Positions 55,037-62,622 of a stretch of DNA of 64,000 nt are shown piece after piece; position 1 is the first letter of the stretch, and every line of letters starts with the position of its first letter. The DNA comes from Seohaeicola saemankumensis (lineage in GTDB: Bacteria; Pseudomonadota; Alphaproteobacteria; Rhodobacterales; Rhodobacteraceae), in assembly GCF_021021435.1 (NCBI RefSeq), contig NZ_JAINWI010000010.1, forward strand, positions 248,001-312,000, read 5' to 3'. The notes beneath the pieces are model-generated. The model saw nothing but the letters and a program-made list of their open reading frames with translations. It had not been told where the DNA came from and searched no databases. Position numbers and translations under genes: made by a program.

Positions 55037-55813
55037 TTACACCGGAAATGGGGTGACGGTGACCCCTGCAGATTCAAGCCCTGTTCGCACGGCACGGGCG
55101 ATATCCACCGCTTCGGGCGTATCTCCATGCAGGCAGATCGTGTCGATCTGCGTAGGGATCTCCTTGCCGCTGGCAGTGACAATGGCGCGGCGCAGCACCA
55201 TGTCGGTGATCCGTTTGCCGGCAAGATCGGCGTCATGGATCACCGCCCCCGGAATGCTGCGATCCACAAGGGTGGCGTCATCATTATAGGCACGGTCGGC
55301 AAAGATCTCGCAGACGTATTTGCAGCCCAGCGCCTGCACGGCCGCCTGCTGTTCGGTGGCCGCAAGCACCATGATCGCAATATCGGGAGCGACGGACAGA
55401 GCGGCCTCGTAGAGCGCGGTTGCCAGCGCGAAATCCTCGGCGGCTGTATTGGCCAGCGCGCCGTGCAGTTTGAGGTGACGGACCTGCCCGCCCGCCGCAC
55501 GCGCCATCGCTTGCGCCGCTCCGATCTGATAGCGGATCTGGTTCTGCAATGTGGCATGCGGCACCTGCATCCTGTGGCGGCCGAACCCTTGCAGATCGGC
55601 GTAGCCGGGATGCGCGCCGATCCCTACATTCTTCTTCACGGCCAGCCGCATCGTTTTCATCATCACATCGGGATCGCCGGCGTGAAACCCGCAAGCGATA
55701 TTGGCCGACGTCACGATGTCCAGCAGCGCGGCGTCATCGCCCATGCGCCACGGGCCAAAGCTTTCGCCCATATCGGCATTCAGATCGACACGCGGGCTTG
55801 TTGGCAGGGTCAT
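55037..55813 (-). CDS. pxpA: 5-oxoprolinase subunit PxpA (LamB/YcsF)
   Basis: PxpA is one of three subunits of the bacterial ATP-dependent 5-oxoprolinase that opens pyroglutamate to glutamate. The 258-residue LamB/YcsF protein has VDLNADMGESFGPW (8-21), SANIACGFHAGDPDVM (36-51), VGIGAHPGYADLQGFGRH (59-76) and DTICLHGDTPEAV near the end. It is the last gene of the seven-gene minus-strand run and starts three bases after the pxpC stop. Confidence 0.93.
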   Translation of the reverse strand: MTLPTSPRVDLNADMGESFGPWRMGDDAALLDIVTSANIACGFHAGDPDVMMKTMRLAVKKNVGIGAHPGYADLQGFGRHRMQVPHATLQNQIRYQIGAAQAMARAAGGQVRHLKLHGALANTAAEDFALATALYEAALSVAPDIAIMVLAATEQQAAVQALGCKYVCEIFADRAYNDDATLVDRSIPGAVIHDADLAGKRITDMVLRRAIVTASGKEIPTQIDTICLHGDTPEAVDIARAVRTGLESAGVTVTPFPV

Positions 55814-55816
55814 GGC

Positions 55817-56842
55817 TCAGTTTCCTTGTTCTTCGGCTTCATGGCCGGAAATCACGCCGCTGATCAACTGGTAGGACAGAAGATCCTGCATCTGCGTCGG
55901 ATCGCGTAGCAGCGGGCGGATCGTGGCGGGCAGCTTGTCCAGCGCGGCGACAAAGCGACGCTGTGCCTCGACCGCATCGGACAGGTCGATCACCTCGAAG
56001 CGCAGCGTGACACCCTGCCCGGCTTGCACCACGCGGGGCAGGTCAGCGGGGATCACGGTGCCGATCCGCGGATAGCCACCCGTGGTCTGGCATTCGGGCA
56101 GCAGCACGAAGGGTGTCCCGTCGCCGGTCATCTGGATATCACCGGGCACGATCACCTCGGACAGGATGCTTAACTGGCCGGAGGCGGCGAAGGGATCGCC
56201 GTCGAATTCCAGCCGCGCCCCCATACGATTGCCGCGCGCGTCGCGGGCAAATGTCGTGGTCTGAAACCGCTCCAGCATGTCGGGGGCAAACAACTGCGTC
56301 TGCATCGAGCGGGTAATGCGGACGGTGCCGCCGGTGAAGCGCGGCTCGGGGTCCAGCGTCATGCCTACCTCAGTTCGGGGATCATCGTCCAAGGGCAGAC
56401 AGTCCCCCTGCCGCAAGGCTTGCCCGATACCGGCTGCCAGATGGGTGGCGCGCGCGCCAAGCACGGGTTTGGTGGCAATGCCACCACCCAGATGCAGGTA
56501 GCCATAGTTGCCACGCATCGCGGCGCCTATTTCAAGCCGCGCGCCCGCTGGCAGGAGATGGCTGGCATTCCACGCCAGCGCCTGCCCGTCGATGCTGGCC
56601 TGCATCGGCGCGCCTGTCAGAGCGATGCGTGTCTCCATGGCAACCTCGAAACTGCCACCCATTCCGGCCATTTCAAGCGCAGCATAGTCCGCAGGTTGTC
56701 GCAGCAAAGCCGCCCCTTCAGCCAAAGCGACAGGATCGGCTGCGCCGCCCTGTGACAGCCCTTGGCCCAGCAGCCCAGCGCGGCCCTTGTCCTGCACGGT
56801 GACCTGCGGACCTGCACGGTGGATGATCAGCGCGCGGTTCAT
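55817..56842 (-). CDS. pxpC: 5-oxoprolinase subunit PxpC (KipA-type)
   Basis: PxpC belongs to the biotin-dependent carboxyltransferase-like KipA/AHS2 family. The 341 residues include TVQDKGRAGLLGQGLSQGGA (15-34), NYGYLHLGGGIATKPVLGARAT (about 109-130, given for its family pattern YLxxxGGxxxPxxLGSR-like) and VLLPECQTTGGYPRIGTVIPADLPRV. It acts with PxpB and PxpA. It overlaps pxpB by four bases. Confidence 0.92.
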   Translation of the reverse strand: MNRALIIHRAGPQVTVQDKGRAGLLGQGLSQGGAADPVALAEGAALLRQPADYAALEMAGMGGSFEVAMETRIALTGAPMQASIDGQALAWNASHLLPAGARLEIGAAMRGNYGYLHLGGGIATKPVLGARATHLAAGIGQALRQGDCLPLDDDPRTEVGMTLDPEPRFTGGTVRITRSMQTQLFAPDMLERFQTTTFARDARGNRMGARLEFDGDPFAASGQLSILSEVIVPGDIQMTGDGTPFVLLPECQTTGGYPRIGTVIPADLPRVVQAGQGVTLRFEVIDLSDAVEAQRRFVAALDKLPATIRPLLRDPTQMQDLLSYQLISGVISGHEAEEQGN

Positions 56843-57597
56843 CGGATGACCTCGATCTCGGCGCCGCCTTGACCACTTTTGTCCGTGGTGCGAATATTCT
56901 CAAGCGCCTCGGCATCTATGGCCCACAACGAGATTTCATCGCCCGGACGCAGGGCAAAAGGCTCGTCCGATTCGGGACGAAAACAGCGGAAGGCCGTCTG
57001 CCCGATATGACGCCAGCCGGTCTGGGTGGGGGCCGAAAAGATGATCAATTGCCGGATCGCCACAACCAGCGCGCCTTCGGGCACGCGTGGAGTCAGGGCT
57101 GTCTGCCGCGGAATGTCCCATTCCTTCGGCAGCTGGCCCGTATAGGGCTGCCCCGGCGCGAAACCGATGGTCAGCACGCGCGGGCGTGCGGCGGTCAGGC
57201 TGTCGATGGCCGCTTGCGCGGACAGGCCTGCGGCCTTCGCAGCCTCGTCGAATTGCGGAGCAAGGTCGGTGCCGAAAACACAAGGGATCCGAAAATGCCG
57301 CCGCCCTTCCGGCAGGGCGGCGCGGGTCCAGTCCTGCGCCTTCAGCAGGTTTTTTACATGTGCGGTCAGGCTGGCGTGATCCAGATGCAACGGGTCGAAA
57401 CGCAGAAAGGTCGAGGTCAGCGAGGTCGAGACTTCCTCGATCCCGTCAAGCGTATCTGCCTCGATCGCGGCGCGAAAGGCCAGTGCCGCGCGATTTGCAG
57501 GCTCGCTCAGGCTGTCGGCAAAGCTGACCAATAGACCAGCGATACCAACGGGGGAAATGCGGGGGAAATCAGGTGTCAGGGTGTCAGTCTGTGTCAT
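56839..57597 (-). CDS. pxpB: 5-oxoprolinase subunit PxpB (KipI-type)
   Basis: A 252-residue AHS1/KipI protein. TIGFAPGQPYTGQLP (family pattern GFxPGFxYxGxL), PRQTALTPRVPEGALVVA and the C-terminal PGDEISLWAIDAEAL are visible. Its start is ATG at 57597. Together with PxpC it forms the part that activates 5-oxoproline with ATP. It follows the BASS-like gene by four bases and overlaps pxpC. Confidence 0.9.
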   Translation of the reverse strand: MTQTDTLTPDFPRISPVGIAGLLVSFADSLSEPANRAALAFRAAIEADTLDGIEEVSTSLTSTFLRFDPLHLDHASLTAHVKNLLKAQDWTRAALPEGRRHFRIPCVFGTDLAPQFDEAAKAAGLSAQAAIDSLTAARPRVLTIGFAPGQPYTGQLPKEWDIPRQTALTPRVPEGALVVAIRQLIIFSAPTQTGWRHIGQTAFRCFRPESDEPFALRPGDEISLWAIDAEALENIRTTDKSGQGGAEIEVIR

Positions 57598-57601
57598 GGG
57601 A

Positions 57602-58534
57602 TCAATGTGCAGCCTTGGGATCAGGACGCGGAGCATAAAGCCAGCGCATGGCGATAGGGGTCAGGAACATCGGCACCTGATAGACACCGATAAAGATCAG
57701 CAAAGGGTCGGTGGTCGCCGCAGGCAGAGCCAACAGGAACAGCGCCACGTTGCGGTTGCCCGCGATGATCGACGGGCCGGTCGGGTCCATCGTAACGCGG
57801 TCCCGCAAGATCATATAGCAGACGATTTGCAGACCGAAATTGACGGCGCAAACACCTGCCAGCCATTTCAGCACCAGCACCGGATCGCTGCGCAAGGCAG
57901 GGCCGACAGCGGCCATCAACCCGATTACGATGACAAACAACGCAATCGCGTTCAACCCGTCGATCTGGCGCAGATCAGGCGCAGGGATCATACGGCGCAA
58001 AGCAAAACCGAGGGCCGAGGCGATGACGATCACCGCAAGCAATCGCCCCGACGCGGCCAGAACATCGGCCATATTGCCCAGCGCCGGTGTCGCCCAGAGG
58101 ATCGGCATCACCGTCAGCGGAAAGACCGCCATGCCGGTAATCAGCAGACGCAACGCAGGTGCGGGATCGCGGCCCAGCAGCGCAGTAAAGGCCGCCGCCC
58201 CCGAGACACCGGGTGCCGTCAGCATGAGCATTACCGCAAGGGCAAAAAGCGTGGCATGCAAATCCAGCGCCCAGAACACCGCCAGCGCCACCAAGGGCAT
58301 GGCAAGCTGGAACACCGCGATCAAGATCAGGCCCGACCGCGCCTCGCCCAGAGATCCTGCGGCTTGGCGCAAGCCGATACGAAAGGCGGTCAGGAACAGC
58401 AAAAGCGCCACCAGATGCGGCAGCCAGGGCCGGATTAGCGCGGCCAGATCCGGCAGGGTCAACCCTGCCAACAGCCCCGCAACCAGCGCCAGCCGCCCGT
58501 GGCGGGTGATTGTGGCAAGCAATCCGGACAGCAT
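57602..58534 (-). CDS. BASS-family (bile acid:Na+ symporter-like) permease
   Basis: A 310-residue protein with nine or ten membrane segments and the BASS features VTRL-like LLFLTAFRIGLRQ (about 40-52), MLTAPGVSGAAAFTALLGRDPAPALRLL (about 105-132) and SIIAGNRNVALFLLALPAATTDP (about 254-276, the ExxxQN-like crossover region with GNRNV). ATG at 58534 begins two bases after the dctM stop. Its place between a TRAP transporter and pxpB suggests transport of 5-oxoproline or of the product, but substrate is unknown. Confidence 0.78.
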   Translation of the reverse strand: MLSGLLATITRHGRLALVAGLLAGLTLPDLAALIRPWLPHLVALLLFLTAFRIGLRQAAGSLGEARSGLILIAVFQLAMPLVALAVFWALDLHATLFALAVMLMLTAPGVSGAAAFTALLGRDPAPALRLLITGMAVFPLTVMPILWATPALGNMADVLAASGRLLAVIVIASALGFALRRMIPAPDLRQIDGLNAIALFVIVIGLMAAVGPALRSDPVLVLKWLAGVCAVNFGLQIVCYMILRDRVTMDPTGPSIIAGNRNVALFLLALPAATTDPLLIFIGVYQVPMFLTPIAMRWLYAPRPDPKAAH

Positions 58535-58536
58535 AG

Positions 58537-59850
58537 TCAACTGCCCGGCCCTTGGCGGACATTCTCGGGCAGCCATGTGGCGAGTTCAGGCACAAAGATC
58601 AGCACGAAGACCATCACGACCATGATCAGGAACATCGGAAAGGCGGCGCGCGCGATATACCCCATCTCGTGATCGGTCATGCCTTGCAGCACGAACAGGT
58701 TGAACCCGATGGGCGGCGTGATCTGTGCCATCTCGACCACCACGACGACGAAGATACCGAACCAGATCAGATCAATCCCCGCCTCGCGCACCATCGGCTC
58801 GACCACAGCCATAGTCAGCACGACCGAGGAAATCCCGTCAAGGAACATGCCAAGGATGATGTAGAAGACCAAAAGCACCATCAGCAATTCGAACCGCGAC
58901 AGGTTGAGACTGCCGATCAGGTCAGCAAGACCGCGCGGCAGGCCGGTAAAGCCCATGGCCATCGACAGGAACGCCGCCCCCGCAAGGATCAGCGCGATCA
59001 TAGCGGATGTGCGAGTGGCGCCCATCAGCGACTGGCTGAAGGTCTGCCACGACAGCGAGCCCTGAATCGCGGCCAGCACCAGCGCGCCGATCACGCCCAG
59101 GGCGGCGGCCTCGGTCGCTGTGGCATAACCCAGATACATCGAGCCGATCACGACGCCGATCAAGGCGAAAACGGGGATCAGGAAACGCGAATTGGCCAGC
59201 TTGTCACCAAAGCTCTGACGCGGTTCGGGATCGGGTTTCCAGTCGCGCGAGACACGCGACATGATCGCGACATAGGCCGCGAACATGGTTGCAAGCACCA
59301 GACCGGGCAGGACGCCCGCGAAAAACAGCTTCGAGATGCTCTCGTTGATAGTCACCCCGTAGACGATCAGCGTCAGCGAGGGCGGGATCATCAGGCCCAG
59401 CGTGGCGGCACCTGCGAGCGTGCCGATAATCATACGTTCGGGGTAATTACGCTTGCGCAGTTCGGGGATCGACATTTTTCCTACGGTGGTCAGCGTCGCG
59501 GCAGAACTGCCCGACACGGCGGCGAACACGGTGCAGCCCGCAATATTTGTGTGCATCAACCCACCCGGAAGGCGCGCCATCCACGGGGCAAGGCCGCGAA
59601 ACATATCCTCGGACAACCGCGTCCGAAACAGGATCTCGCCCATCCAGATGAACAGGGGCAAGGCCGTCAGAGTCCATGAGGATGACGCGCGCCAGAGCAC
59701 TGTCATCATCACATCGCCTACAGGACGGGTGGTAAAGAGCTCCATGCCCACCCAGGCAACGCCCATCAGGGCAAGCCCGACCCAGACGCCAGAGCCCAAC
59801 AGGACAAACAGGACGAACAAAAACAGGAGGATGATAGACAGGTCTTCCAT
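58537..59850 (-). CDS. dctM: TRAP transporter large permease subunit
   Basis: The 437-residue DctM protein forms the Na+-driven channel of a tripartite transporter. About twelve membrane segments, LFIWMGEILFRTRLSEDMFRGL, GSSAATLTTVGKMSIPELRKR and LGLMIPPSLTLIVYGVTINESISKLFFAG are the family blocks. It follows dctQ by five bases and is followed by the BASS-like gene. Confidence 0.94.
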   Translation of the reverse strand: MEDLSIILLFLFVLFVLLGSGVWVGLALMGVAWVGMELFTTRPVGDVMMTVLWRASSSWTLTALPLFIWMGEILFRTRLSEDMFRGLAPWMARLPGGLMHTNIAGCTVFAAVSGSSAATLTTVGKMSIPELRKRNYPERMIIGTLAGAATLGLMIPPSLTLIVYGVTINESISKLFFAGVLPGLVLATMFAAYVAIMSRVSRDWKPDPEPRQSFGDKLANSRFLIPVFALIGVVIGSMYLGYATATEAAALGVIGALVLAAIQGSLSWQTFSQSLMGATRTSAMIALILAGAAFLSMAMGFTGLPRGLADLIGSLNLSRFELLMVLLVFYIILGMFLDGISSVVLTMAVVEPMVREAGIDLIWFGIFVVVVVEMAQITPPIGFNLFVLQGMTDHEMGYIARAAFPMFLIMVVMVFVLIFVPELATWLPENVRQGPGS

Positions 59851-59855
59851 CGGGA

Positions 59856-60389
59856 CTACTCCGCTGCGCTATGACCGCTTGGGTCACGGGTGACGCGGGA
59901 TTTTCCGCGGAACAGAAGCGAGATCAGGTTGTCAGTCAGTGCGATGGCCAGAATAGCGGCCCCCAGAACGAGCAGGGATTGCGGCATCCAGAGCGCGGTG
60001 CGGTCCTGCCCTTGGCTGACGTCGCCGAATTTCCACGACCAATAGACGAATTTGCGCGCATACCAGACGACATACCACGCGATGGCAGCCCCGATGGCAA
60101 AGCACCAAATATCGACGATCCACTTCCCGCGCGGCGGCAAGGCGTTCAGCAGAACTGACACACGGATATGGCTGCCTTTGTTCAGCGCATCGGCAAAGGC
60201 CAGAAAGGATGCGGCGGCCATGGCATAGCCTGCATATTCGGGCGCGCCCGGAAACACCTCGCCGGTCCAGCGGGCCAGCATCTGCACGACGATCAGAAAC
60301 AGGATCGCGATGAGGGCAATTGCAGCAAGGATGCTGCCCGCGCGGTACAAACCGTCGAGAAAAATACGCACTCCGCGAAGAATGGCCAT
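59856..60389 (-). CDS. dctQ: TRAP transporter small permease subunit
   Basis: A 177-residue DctQ protein with four membrane segments (about 18-38, 55-72, 92-112, 135-155) and the RWTGEVFPGAPEYAGYAMAAASFLAFADAL stretch (family pattern around the second helix; shown for WTGEVFPGAPEYAGYAM). It supports DctM. It follows dctP after 78 bases that contain a GC-rich hairpin. Confidence 0.92.
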   Translation of the reverse strand: MAILRGVRIFLDGLYRAGSILAAIALIAILFLIVVQMLARWTGEVFPGAPEYAGYAMAAASFLAFADALNKGSHIRVSVLLNALPPRGKWIVDIWCFAIGAAIAWYVVWYARKFVYWSWKFGDVSQGQDRTALWMPQSLLVLGAAILAIALTDNLISLLFRGKSRVTRDPSGHSAAE

Positions 60390-60430
60390 TGGCCCCTCCG
60401 TTCTGGTTTTCGGGATTGAGGACGGTTGCC

Positions 60431-60459
60431 GGGGGGCCGCCAGTTCATGACGCCCCCCC
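60431..60459 (-). terminator. GC-rich hairpin between dctP and dctQ, possible attenuator
   Basis: On the minus strand a run of six G plus CG pairs with CGG plus six C around a loop of about 11 bases, with one mismatch. No T-run follows, so it is more likely a partial terminator or an mRNA-stabilising stem that lets the binding protein be made in excess of the permease. Confidence 0.5.
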
Positions 60460-60467
60460 TGCCCCGA

Positions 60468-61445
60468 TCACTTCATGGCGCGGTAGGCTTCGACGATGGC
60501 TGCGCCATCCTCTCCTGCGGCTGCCAGCCACTCTTCGGTCATGGTCGCGCCGATTTCCTGCAAACCGGCTTTCAATGCGTCCGAGGCAGGCTCGACCGTC
60601 ATGCCGCCGTCACGCAGACCTTGCAGCGTAAAGCCGGTATATTCCCGTGCGCGCCAATTGCCCGCATATTCGGCCAGTTCGGCACAGCCGGTGATGATGC
60701 CGCGGTTTTCTTCAGACAGGCCATCCCAGACGCCCGAATTCACCATGATGTAGTTGCGCGGCAACCACGCATCGACCTCGTAGAAGTAGTTGAGGCTTTC
60801 CCACAGCTTGCTGTCATAGCCAGTCGCTGCGGAAGAGATCATGGAATCCGCGACACCTGTTGCCAGCGCCTGGCTCAGTTCGGCGGCCTCGATCTGCACG
60901 GGCAGCATGCCGGTCAACTCGGCCAGACGCGCGGTCGCAGCGTTGTAGGCGCGGAATTTGATACCGCTCATTTCATCTACTGAAGCGATGGGCGCCTTGA
61001 AATAGATGCCCTGCGGCGGCCACGGAACGGTATAAAGCAGCGTCAGGTCCTGATCGGCCAGCACCTTTTCCAGTGTCGGCTTGGCTGCTTCCCACAGCTT
61101 GGCGGAATCATCGAACGACGTGGCAAGAAAGGGGATGCTGTCGAAACCGAATACCGCATTCTCGTTCTGGTGCGCCGACATCAGACGCTCGCCGATAGGC
61201 ACCTGCCCTGTCTGGATGGCGCGCTTGATATCATTGCCCGCGATCAACGAACCAGAGGGATGCGTAGCGATGGTGATATCGCCGCCAGTCCCGGTTGTGA
61301 CGCATTTTCCGAATTCGGCGGCAACCGCCGAATGGAAGTTGGTGGCCGGATAAGCCAGCGGCATATCCCATGTCTCGGCAAAAGCAGGTGATGCAATGGC
61401 CGTGGTCAGGGCCGTCGCGGTCAGTAGGTTGGTCAATGTTTTCAT
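60468..61445 (-). CDS. dctP: TRAP transporter substrate-binding protein
   Basis: A periplasmic DctP-family protein, 325 residues. The signal peptide MKTLTNLLTATALTTAIASP ends at AFA-E. Family features are the IKFRAYNAATARLAELTGMLPV block (about 138-159, with the Arg that binds substrate carboxylate in FRAYN), ATGVADSMISS and YEVDAWLPRNYIMVNSGVWDGLS. The Arg indicates a carboxylate ligand. With pxpABC downstream the likely ligand is 5-oxoproline; TRAP binding proteins for pyroglutamate are known in Bordetella. GGGAG precedes the ATG. Confidence 0.92.
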   Translation of the reverse strand: MKTLTNLLTATALTTAIASPAFAETWDMPLAYPATNFHSAVAAEFGKCVTTGTGGDITIATHPSGSLIAGNDIKRAIQTGQVPIGERLMSAHQNENAVFGFDSIPFLATSFDDSAKLWEAAKPTLEKVLADQDLTLLYTVPWPPQGIYFKAPIASVDEMSGIKFRAYNAATARLAELTGMLPVQIEAAELSQALATGVADSMISSAATGYDSKLWESLNYFYEVDAWLPRNYIMVNSGVWDGLSEENRGIITGCAELAEYAGNWRAREYTGFTLQGLRDGGMTVEPASDALKAGLQEIGATMTEEWLAAAGEDGAAIVEAYRAMK

Positions 61446-61625
61446 GAACTGTCTCCCGGTTGAGGCCCGGCTTTGCGGGCGGTCATGGGCAGGATCTTGC
61501 GCCCCATCCCAAATCGTGGCTGCACCAACAAGGTGCAGAGGCGGGTTCATCCGGTCAAGTCACGCTGAAAACCAGCCGGAACCAACCCTGATTCCACTGT
61601 CCATAGTGCCTGACTTTCAGAATAC

Positions 61626-61642
61626 GTCAACAAATTGTTGAC
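61626..61642. promoter_or_regulatory. Perfect 17-bp palindrome, candidate MarR operator
   Basis: GTCAACAA-A-TTGTTGAC is perfect on both arms (8+1+8). It lies 24 bases before the MarR gene and 180 bases before dctP, in the divergent promoter region. MarR proteins bind 16-20 bp palindromes. An overlapping TTGACA (61638-61643) could be a -35 box for the MarR gene, so binding would block it. Confidence 0.65.
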
Positions 61643-61666
61643 ATTTTATCAGCGTTACTCATTCTC

Positions 61667-62185
61667 ATGCCTATGACATCACGAATTGGCCCCATCGTAT
61701 CATCCGCGCATTTGGCAGAGGGTTCCTTTGCCGAGATATCCGAACTTGAATTCGGCATGATCATCGCCGGACATGCCTTTAACCGCTGGATGGTGCGGGC
61801 GATGGCAGCCACCGGCTTTCCCGACCTGTCTGCGCTGGATGTGCTTGTGCTGCATACCGTGCGCCATCGTGGGCGGGCCAAGAAACTGGCCGATATCTGC
61901 CTGGTGCTGAATGTCGAGGATACGCATACCGTCAACTACGCGATCAAGAAGCTGACCAAACACGGGCTGGTCATGGAAGGGCGTCGCGGCAAGGAAAAGA
62001 CGGTCGAGGCAACAGAAGCCGGACAGGATGCTTGCGCGCGCTACCGCGAAATCCGCGAGGGTCTTCTTCTGAAGCCGGTTCTGGAACTGGGGCTGGAGCC
62101 GGAACAGATCAGCAAACTGGCCACGCTTTTGCGGACAATGTCGGGGCAATACGATCAAGCCGCACGGTCAGCCACGGCGTTCTAA
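61667..62185 (+). CDS. MarR-family winged-helix regulator
   Basis: A 172-residue regulator. The winged helix (about 55-125) includes SALDVLVLHTVRHRGRAKKLADICLVLNVEDTHTVNYAIKKLTKHGLV (shown in parts: LADICLVLNVEDTHTVNYA and IKKLTKHGLVMEGRRG). It is distinct from the MarR gene at 160. It is divergent from the TRAP-pxp operon, separated by 221 bp containing a palindrome, and so is the likely operon regulator. Ligand unknown; 5-oxoproline is an obvious candidate. Confidence 0.85.
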   Translation: MPMTSRIGPIVSSAHLAEGSFAEISELEFGMIIAGHAFNRWMVRAMAATGFPDLSALDVLVLHTVRHRGRAKKLADICLVLNVEDTHTVNYAIKKLTKHGLVMEGRRGKEKTVEATEAGQDACARYREIREGLLLKPVLELGLEPEQISKLATLLRTMSGQYDQAARSATAF

Positions 62186-62622
62186 CCATCGTCAGATCGA
62201 ATAGCACAGGCCCTGCGACAGCACCAAGATTACAGGTAGAGAATCCCCGAAATCGGACAGCCTGACTGCGCCGAAGAATCAGTGACGCGACGTCATATGC
62301 GGATGGAGCCATGCAATCCAAGGGGAATCATCATCGTCGAAAGACATGCCATTTTTGGCATGAAGCAGCATACAACCCATTGCACAACGACAGATTGTTC
62401 CGCGCCAAACCCGTAAACTGTATGTAAATTTTCTGTGAAGTCGAAGAAATTTACAGAAATTATCACGTCTTGATAATTTCTTTACTTAATAAACAATAAA
62501 AAACAGTATCTTATACAAAAATGGCATCTCTGTGGTAAATTCACGCCCGAGGAGATGACGTCGCGGCCACCCGTTTGGTGCGCGTCACTGGCTTTAGAGC
62601 CGAGATGAAGAATGGAGGATCT
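62186..62622. other. Intergenic acs promoter region with two inverted repeats
   Basis: No gene is visible in these 437 bp. The part from 62420 to 62530 is very AT-rich. It contains GTAAATTT/AAATTTAC (62424-62431 and 62447-62454) and, directly after, a perfect 10-bp repeat AGAAATTATC/GATAATTTCT (62455-62464 and 62472-62481). These lie 140-200 bases before the acs start and look like regulator sites. Confidence 0.6.
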
